Of a DNA stretch of 9,584 nucleotides, positions 5,450 to 9,584 are shown piece by piece. The notes under the pieces are model-generated. The model ran no database searches. It was not told where the DNA came from and was given only the letters and a program-made list of their open reading frames with translations. The number at the start of each line of letters is the position of its first letter. Within the stretch, counting starts at the first letter, position 1. Source of the DNA: an uncultured Lachnospiraceae bacterium (lineage in GTDB: Bacteria > Bacillota > Clostridia > Lachnospirales > Lachnospiraceae); assembly GCA_910584115.1 (NCBI GenBank), contig CAJTYN010000118.1:1-9584 (forward strand), in the 5' to 3' direction. The position numbers were made by a program, and so were the translations under genes.

Positions 5450-7669
5450 ATGGATACATATAGTGGTCTGAATGAAAAACAGATGGAAGCTGTCCTGCAG
5501 ACGGAGGGGCCTGTGCTGATCCTGGCGGGGGCCGGTTCCGGGAAGACCCGCGTGCTGACCCATCGGGTGGCTTATCTGATAGAAGAGAAGCAGGTAAACC
5601 CCTGGAACATCCTCGCCATCACCTTTACCAACAAGGCGGCGGGGGAGATGCGGGAACGAGTGGATAAGATCGTGGGAGCCGACGGCGCAGGCGTCTGGGT
5701 CAGTACGTTCCACTCCGCCTGCGTGCGCATCCTGCGCCGTTTCATAGACCGTCTGGGATATGAAAATAATTTTACCATCTACGACGGCGACGACCAGAAG
5801 TCGATGATCAAAGACATCTGCAAAAGGCTCCAGGTGGATACTAAAGTTTACAGAGAGAGGGCGCTGCTGGCGGAGATCTCATCGGCGAAGGATGAGCTGA
5901 TCGGACCGGAGGAGTATGAGGAAGCCAACAGGACGGATCTTAGGAAACAAAAAGTCGCTCTTGTATATAAGGAGTACCAGGCGCAGCTGAAGAAGAGCAA
6001 CGCCCTGGATTTTGACGACCTGATCGGGAAGACGGTGCAGCTCTTTTCCGCCTGCCCGGACGTGCTGGACTATTACCAGGAGCGGTTCCGTTATCTGATG
6101 GTGGATGAGTATCAGGATACGAACACCGCCCAGTTCCACCTGATCCGCCTGTTGGCGGAGAAATACAGGAACCTGTGCGTGGTGGGGGACGACGACCAGT
6201 CCATCTACAAGTTCCGCGGGGCGAACATCGGCAATATCTTAGGCTTCGAGGAGGTCTTCCCCGACGCCACGGTCATCCGCCTGGAGCAGAACTACCGGTC
6301 CACGCAGAGTATCTTAGATTCTGCAAATGCGGTCATCCGCAACAACAAGGGCAGGAAAGCCAAGACCCTCTGGACGGAAAATGAAAAGGGCGAGCTTGTC
6401 CATCTGCGCCAGTTCCTGACCGGCTTTGAAGAGGCCGAGTACATCGTGGGCAACATCTCACGGAAAGTGGGCAGCGGGGCCTGCCGGTACAGCGACTGCG
6501 CCATCTTATACAGGACCAACGCCCAGTCCAGGCTTTTCGAGGAAAAATTGCTGATGGCGAACATCCCTTACAAGCTGGTGGGCGGCGTAAATTTTTATGC
6601 CAGGAAAGAGATCAAAGACCTGTTGTGCTACTTAAAGACCGTGGACAATGCCCGGGACGATCTGGCGGTCAATCGGATCATCAACGTGCCGAAACGGGGG
6701 ATCGGGGCGACCACCATCGGGCGGGTGCAGAACTATGCCGGGGAACAGGGGATCACGTTCTATGAGGCCCTCAAGAGGGCGGAGGAGATCCCGTCCCTGG
6801 GCCGGGGCGCCGCGAAGGTGCAGCCTTTTGTCACATTTATCCAGACCCTGCGCAGCCAGGCGGACTATCTGGACGTGGCTTCCCTCTTAAAAGAGATCGT
6901 CGAGCAGACGGGCTACGTAAAAGAGCTGGAGGCGGAAGGCACCGACGAGGCGAAGGGGCGTATCGAGAACATCGACGAGCTGATCTCCAAGGCGGCCGCC
7001 TACGACGAGACGACGGAGGAACCTAAGCTGAGCGAGTTTCTGGAGGAAGTGGCGCTGGTGGCGGATATCGACACCGTGGACGAAGATCAGGATCGGGTGC
7101 TGCTCATGACGCTGCACAGCGCCAAGGGCCTGGAATTTTCCCATGTCTACCTGGCAGGCATGGAGGACGGGATCTTTCCCAGCTATATGACCATCACCTC
7201 CGACGATCCCGGCGAACTGGAGGAGGAGCGTCGCCTGTGCTATGTGGGGATCACGCGGGCGATGAAGGATCTGACGCTGACCTGCGCGCAGCAGCGGATG
7301 ATCCGGGGAGAGACGCAGTATAACAAAGTCTCGCGTTTCGTGCGCGAGATCCCCCGGGAGCTGGTGGAGCTGGGCAGGGACCAGGCAAAAACGCCGATCC
7401 GGGCGGAGACGTCCACGGGCCGCTCCAGCTACGAACAGATCAAGCGGGAGTTTCGGGCAAAAGTCTTCCAGCAGCCGCAGCAATTTACGGTCACCACGGG
7501 GCAGCCGCTGGATTATCAGGAAGGCGACCAGGTGCGGCACAGGAAATTCGGCGTGGGGGTGGTCACCGCGATCGTGAGCGGGGGAAAAGACTACGAGGTG
7601 ACGGTGGATTTTGAAAAAGTGGGCACTAAAAAAATGTTCGCTGGATTTGCAAAATTAAAAAAAGTCTGA
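5450..7669 (+). CDS. pcrA: ATP-dependent DNA helicase PcrA/UvrD
   Basis: This 739-residue superfamily 1A 3'-5' DNA helicase acts in nucleotide excision repair, recombination control and removal of transcription-replication conflicts. Every motif is present: the Q-motif region LNEKQMEAV (7-15), Walker A AGAGSGKT (26-33), motif Ia in ITFTNKAAGEMRER (57-70), Walker B DEYQDTN (219-225), motif III GDDDQSIYKFRGA (246-258), motif IV QNYRST (280-285), motif V TLHSAKGLEF (554-563) and motif VI YVGITRA (598-604). The C-terminal GDQVRHRKFGVGVV (692-705) and following strands form the Tudor-like domain that contacts RNA polymerase in Gram-positive PcrA. Length is typical. The ATG is preceded by AGGAG at 5439-5443. 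It has its own promoter and no obvious terminator immediately after the stop codon. Confidence 0.97.
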   Translation: MDTYSGLNEKQMEAVLQTEGPVLILAGAGSGKTRVLTHRVAYLIEEKQVNPWNILAITFTNKAAGEMRERVDKIVGADGAGVWVSTFHSACVRILRRFIDRLGYENNFTIYDGDDQKSMIKDICKRLQVDTKVYRERALLAEISSAKDELIGPEEYEEANRTDLRKQKVALVYKEYQAQLKKSNALDFDDLIGKTVQLFSACPDVLDYYQERFRYLMVDEYQDTNTAQFHLIRLLAEKYRNLCVVGDDDQSIYKFRGANIGNILGFEEVFPDATVIRLEQNYRSTQSILDSANAVIRNNKGRKAKTLWTENEKGELVHLRQFLTGFEEAEYIVGNISRKVGSGACRYSDCAILYRTNAQSRLFEEKLLMANIPYKLVGGVNFYARKEIKDLLCYLKTVDNARDDLAVNRIINVPKRGIGATTIGRVQNYAGEQGITFYEALKRAEEIPSLGRGAAKVQPFVTFIQTLRSQADYLDVASLLKEIVEQTGYVKELEAEGTDEAKGRIENIDELISKAAAYDETTEEPKLSEFLEEVALVADIDTVDEDQDRVLLMTLHSAKGLEFSHVYLAGMEDGIFPSYMTITSDDPGELEEERRLCYVGITRAMKDLTLTCAQQRMIRGETQYNKVSRFVREIPRELVELGRDQAKTPIRAETSTGRSSYEQIKREFRAKVFQQPQQFTVTTGQPLDYQEGDQVRHRKFGVGVVTAIVSGGKDYEVTVDFEKVGTKKMFAGFAKLKKV

Positions 7670-7695
7670 GGAGAAAAATTTAATAAAGAAAAACG

Positions 7696-7724
7696 TGGTA
7701 AAATCTTATATAAGGTGGTATAAT
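7696..7724 (+). promoter_or_regulatory. Promoter for the repeat leader and small membrane protein gene
   Basis: TGGTATAAT (TG at 7716-7717, TATAAT at 7719-7724) is a perfect extended -10. The -35 position (7696-7701, TGGTAA) is weak. The -10 lies within a perfect odd palindrome, GGTATA-A-TATACC (7717-7729), and GTGGTA is repeated at 7695-7700 and 7715-7720. Start is expected near 7731, so the transcript would have a leader of about 270 nt containing both repeats. A short hairpin TGTTCC/GGAACA (7747-7752/7759-7764) precedes them. Confidence 0.6.
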
Positions 7725-7769
7725 ATACCCTACCAGTAATGAATCATGTTCCGGGAGCGGAACAATAAG

Positions 7770-7877
7770 CCTGCATGCGCCCGGCGGCGGACGCTCCACC
7801 GCATATGAAAGTCTGGCGGCGCACTGGGCATCCCTGAACATATGCCGCCTATCCGGCGGCGGGATCTTTAAAGTAAA
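7770..7877 (+). repeat. Hairpin-rich direct repeat, copy 1
   Basis: This 108-bp unit starts CCTGCATGCGCCCGG and ends GGCGGCGGGATC followed by an A/T-rich AAAGTAAA. It can form GCCGCC/GGCGGC (7844-7849/7855-7860) with a five-base loop, and GCATATG/CATATGC (7801-7807/7839-7845). By hand alignment it differs from the next copy by about 12 substitutions plus a one-base and a three-base indel. It resembles a REP-type element, or one half of a duplicated leader. Confidence 0.8.
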
Positions 7878-7983
7878 CCTGCATGCGCCCGGAAGCGGAC
7901 GCGTCACCACACATGAAAGTCTGGCGGGCGCATTGGGCATCCCTGAATGCATGCCGCCTACTCGGCGGCGGGATCAAAGTAAA
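7878..7983 (+). repeat. Hairpin-rich direct repeat, copy 2
   Basis: This second head-to-tail copy (106 bp) abuts the first. The GCCGCC/GGCGGC hairpin is kept (7953-7958/7964-7969). Around the middle, GCATT/AATGC (7930-7934/7946-7950) encloses GGG-CAT-CCC. Its terminal AAAGTAAA runs straight into GGAGAGAGGAAGG, the ribosome binding region of the next gene. The high GC and palindromic nature leave the minus strand open by chance, but no gene is indicated there. Confidence 0.8.
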
Positions 7984-8004
7984 GGAGAGAGGAAGGTCGT
8001 GACC

Positions 8005-8223
8005 ATGAATAAAATTGATGATCTGGTAACTGCGTTGAAGAAGAAGGAAGAAGAGAAGACGAGAAATACTGTCCTTTGGATCCTGGCTATCATAGGGGCG
8101 GTAGCGGCTGTCGCAGGCATCGCTTATGGTGTGTACCGCTTTTTTACGCCGGATTACCTGGAGGATTTCGAAGAAGACTTTGATGATGATTTCGACGATT
8201 ACTTTGAGGATGAAGAAGAATAG
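8005..8223 (+). CDS. Small single-pass membrane protein with acidic tail, function unknown
   Basis: This 72-residue protein has three parts. A charged helix rich in K and E (residues 1-20) is followed by one hydrophobic membrane segment (about 22-46) and a tail in which 16 of the last 23 residues are D or E, spaced by aromatic residues (YLEDFEEDFDDDF). I do not recognise the family with confidence. I chose the ATG at 8005, eight bases after AGGAAGG. An in-frame GTG at 7999 is possible but too close to that site. The frame is also open further upstream into the second repeat (ATG at 7933), but without a ribosome binding site. By the positive-inside rule the lysines could lie in the cytoplasm and the acidic tail outside, though the reverse is not excluded. 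It has its own promoter, an unusual repeat-bearing leader and its own terminator, so it appears to be a separately expressed unit. Confidence 0.8.
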   Translation: MNKIDDLVTALKKKEEEKTRNTVLWILAIIGAVAAVAGIAYGVYRFFTPDYLEDFEEDFDDDFDDYFEDEEE

Positions 8224-8238
8224 AGCAGAGAGTGGCTG

Positions 8239-8277
8239 CGGGCAGAGTCTTGATCGACTCTGCCCGTTGTCTGTTTT
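8239..8277 (+). terminator. Rho-independent terminator after the small membrane protein gene
   Basis: CGGGCAGAGTC (8239-8249) pairs exactly with GACTCTGCCCG (8256-8266) around a six-base loop, and TTGTCTGTTTTT follows. The 11-bp GC-rich stem plus T-rich tail is a classical intrinsic terminator, 15 bp after the stop codon. Confidence 0.92.
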
Positions 8278-8310
8278 TGGAGTATATTCAGAAGTCAGAA
8301 AGGGAGGATC

Positions 8311-9584
8311 ATGAAAAAAGGCGGGATCTACGAGGGGATCGTGGAAAAAGTATTGTTCCCCAATAAGGGCCTGGTCCACATAGAGGAGTGTCCTGTGTCT
8401 GTAAAAAATGTCATCCCGGGTCAGAGGGTGCGTTTTTATGTGAAAAAGAAACGGAAAGGGAAGGCGGAGGGGCAGCTTTTGGAAGTCCTGGAAAAGTCGC
8501 CCCTGGAGGAACGTCCCCCGGTGTGCAGCATCTTTCCTGCGTGCGGGGGCTGCTTGTACCAGACGATGCCCTATGAAAGACAGTTGGCGATGAAGGAGCA
8601 GCAGGTAAAAGAGATCCTCGACGCGGCGGTAAAGGGTCCCTATGAGTTCCAGGGGATCCGGCCCAGTCCGCTGGAATACGGCTACCGCAATAAGATGGAA
8701 TTTTCCTTCGGGGATGCCGAGAAGGACGGGCCGCTCACATTGGGGCTGCACCGCAGGGGGAGCTGGCACGATATCTTAAACGCGGGGGACTGTAAGCTGG
8801 TCCACAAGGACGTGACCGATATCCTGCGGTGCACACTGGAATATTTTACAGAAAAGAACATCGGCTATTATCATAAGATGCAAAAAACGGGATATCTGCG
8901 CCATCTGATGATCCGCCGGGGCAATGCGACGGGCGAGATACTGGTAAACCTGGTGACGACCACCCAGGAGCAGCACGGCCTGTCGCCCTGGGCGGAGAGG
9001 CTTTTGGCGCTGCCGCTGGAGGGGAAGATCGCGGGGGTCCTCCATATCCTGAACGATTCCCTGTCGGACGTGGTCCAGAGCGACGGCGTGGAGCTGCTCT
9101 ATGGACGGGATCATTTCTATGAGTGTCTGCTGGGATTAACGTTTAAGATCACACCGTTTTCATTTTTTCAGCCAAATCCTGCAGCGGCGGAGGTGCTCTA
9201 TGGGCTGGTGAGGGAGTATCTGGGGGATGCCCGCGGCATGACGGTCTACGATCTCTACAGCGGGACAGGGACGATCGCCCAGGCCGTGGCCGCCGTGGCA
9301 AAAGAAGTGGTCGGCGTGGAGATCGTAGAAGAGGCGGTGGAAGCCGCCCGGGAAAATGCGGTGCGCAATGGGATCACGAACTGCCGCTTCCTGGCGGGGG
9401 ATGTGCTGCAGGTGGTGGATGAGCTGGGGGAGAGGCCCGATCGTATCATATTGGATCCGCCCCGGGATGGGATCCATCCGAAGGCGCTGCCGAAGATATT
9501 GGACTTTGGGGCGGAGAAGATCATCTATATATCCTGTAAACCGACGAGTCTGGCTAGGGATCTGGGGGTGATGCAGGAGAGAGG
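8311..9584 (+). CDS. rlmD: 23S rRNA (uracil-5-)-methyltransferase, RlmD/RlmCD type, 3' end beyond window
   Basis: About 424 codons are visible; the stop lies outside the window. The enzyme transfers a methyl group from S-adenosylmethionine to C5 of uridine in 23S rRNA. A TRAM RNA-binding domain occupies about 1-60. The 4Fe-4S ligands are C72, C78, C81 and C161. The methyltransferase domain shows FFQPNP (285-290), motif I DLYSGTGTI (314-322), VGVEIV (334-339), LDPPRDG (381-387) and the catalytic C409 in ISCKPTSLARDL. All key residues are intact. Escherichia coli RumA/RlmD has 433 residues, so only a short C-terminus should be missing. In Firmicutes one enzyme often modifies two positions (RlmCD), which cannot be told apart here. 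The ATG follows GGGAGG at 8302-8307. Upstream of it, TATATT (8283-8288) is a possible but weak -10. Confidence 0.95.
   Translation, partial: MKKGGIYEGIVEKVLFPNKGLVHIEECPVSVKNVIPGQRVRFYVKKKRKGKAEGQLLEVLEKSPLEERPPVCSIFPACGGCLYQTMPYERQLAMKEQQVKEILDAAVKGPYEFQGIRPSPLEYGYRNKMEFSFGDAEKDGPLTLGLHRRGSWHDILNAGDCKLVHKDVTDILRCTLEYFTEKNIGYYHKMQKTGYLRHLMIRRGNATGEILVNLVTTTQEQHGLSPWAERLLALPLEGKIAGVLHILNDSLSDVVQSDGVELLYGRDHFYECLLGLTFKITPFSFFQPNPAAAEVLYGLVREYLGDARGMTVYDLYSGTGTIAQAVAAVAKEVVGVEIVEEAVEAARENAVRNGITNCRFLAGDVLQVVDELGERPDRIILDPPRDGIHPKALPKILDFGAEKIIYISCKPTSLARDLGVMQER

Noticed and set aside
7770..7983. CRISPR-like repeats
   Set aside because: Only two long adjacent copies without spacers, and no cas genes.
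7849..8769. 306-codon open frame on the minus strand
   Set aside because: It runs antisense through the repeats, the small membrane protein, a clear terminator and the methyltransferase gene, and starts without a ribosome binding site.

Overview
The window looks like chromosome of an anaerobic Clostridia, most likely a gut Lachnospiraceae. This is inferred from the strong AGGAGG-type ribosome binding sites, extended -10 promoters (TGnTATAAT-like), an anaerobic sulfite reductase operon, a PcrA-type helicase with the Gram-positive C-terminal domain, and fairly GC-rich coding regions with AT-rich gaps. No phage, transposase, CRISPR, tRNA or rRNA was seen.

Layout. Positions 1-275 (+) hold an unrecognised reading frame interrupted by an in-frame TAG, probably a decaying gene. 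A Uma2-family nuclease-fold gene (389-937, +) follows behind its own extended -10 promoter and ends at a strong hairpin (965-1002) shared with the convergent operon. On the minus strand, reading from 4578 down to 1018, lie a Crp/Fnr-family regulator and asrA, asrB and asrC, which encode the three subunits of NADH-dependent anaerobic sulfite reductase (sulfite to sulfide). asrA and asrB abut; asrB and asrC are 11 nt apart. Between the regulator and asrA is a palindrome, GTGACGATCGTCAC, centred about 41-42 nt upstream of the predicted asrA start point. That is the class II activator position, and the regulator's recognition helix (RETTSR) suits a TGTGA half-site. The simplest reading is that the regulator activates asrABC.

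The most interesting part is the gene-free stretch 4737-5357 (+). It opens with a near-perfect promoter (TTGACA, 17 bp, TATCAT with TGn) and closes with a 19-bp hairpin. The roughly 586 nt between has no credible ORF but many short helices and an 8-bp perfect long-range complement. I call it a candidate large structured noncoding RNA. Its size is near that known for the ROOL class, but I could not confirm any class from sequence.

Downstream, all on +, are pcrA (5450-7669) with its own promoter, and then a second promoter (7696-7724). Two head-to-tail copies of a GC-rich, hairpin-forming repeat of about 107 bp (7770-7983) form the leader of a 72-residue membrane protein with a strongly acidic tail (8005-8223). 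A clear Rho-independent terminator (8239-8277) follows. Last is the start and most of a 23S rRNA m5U methyltransferase gene (8311 to the window edge).
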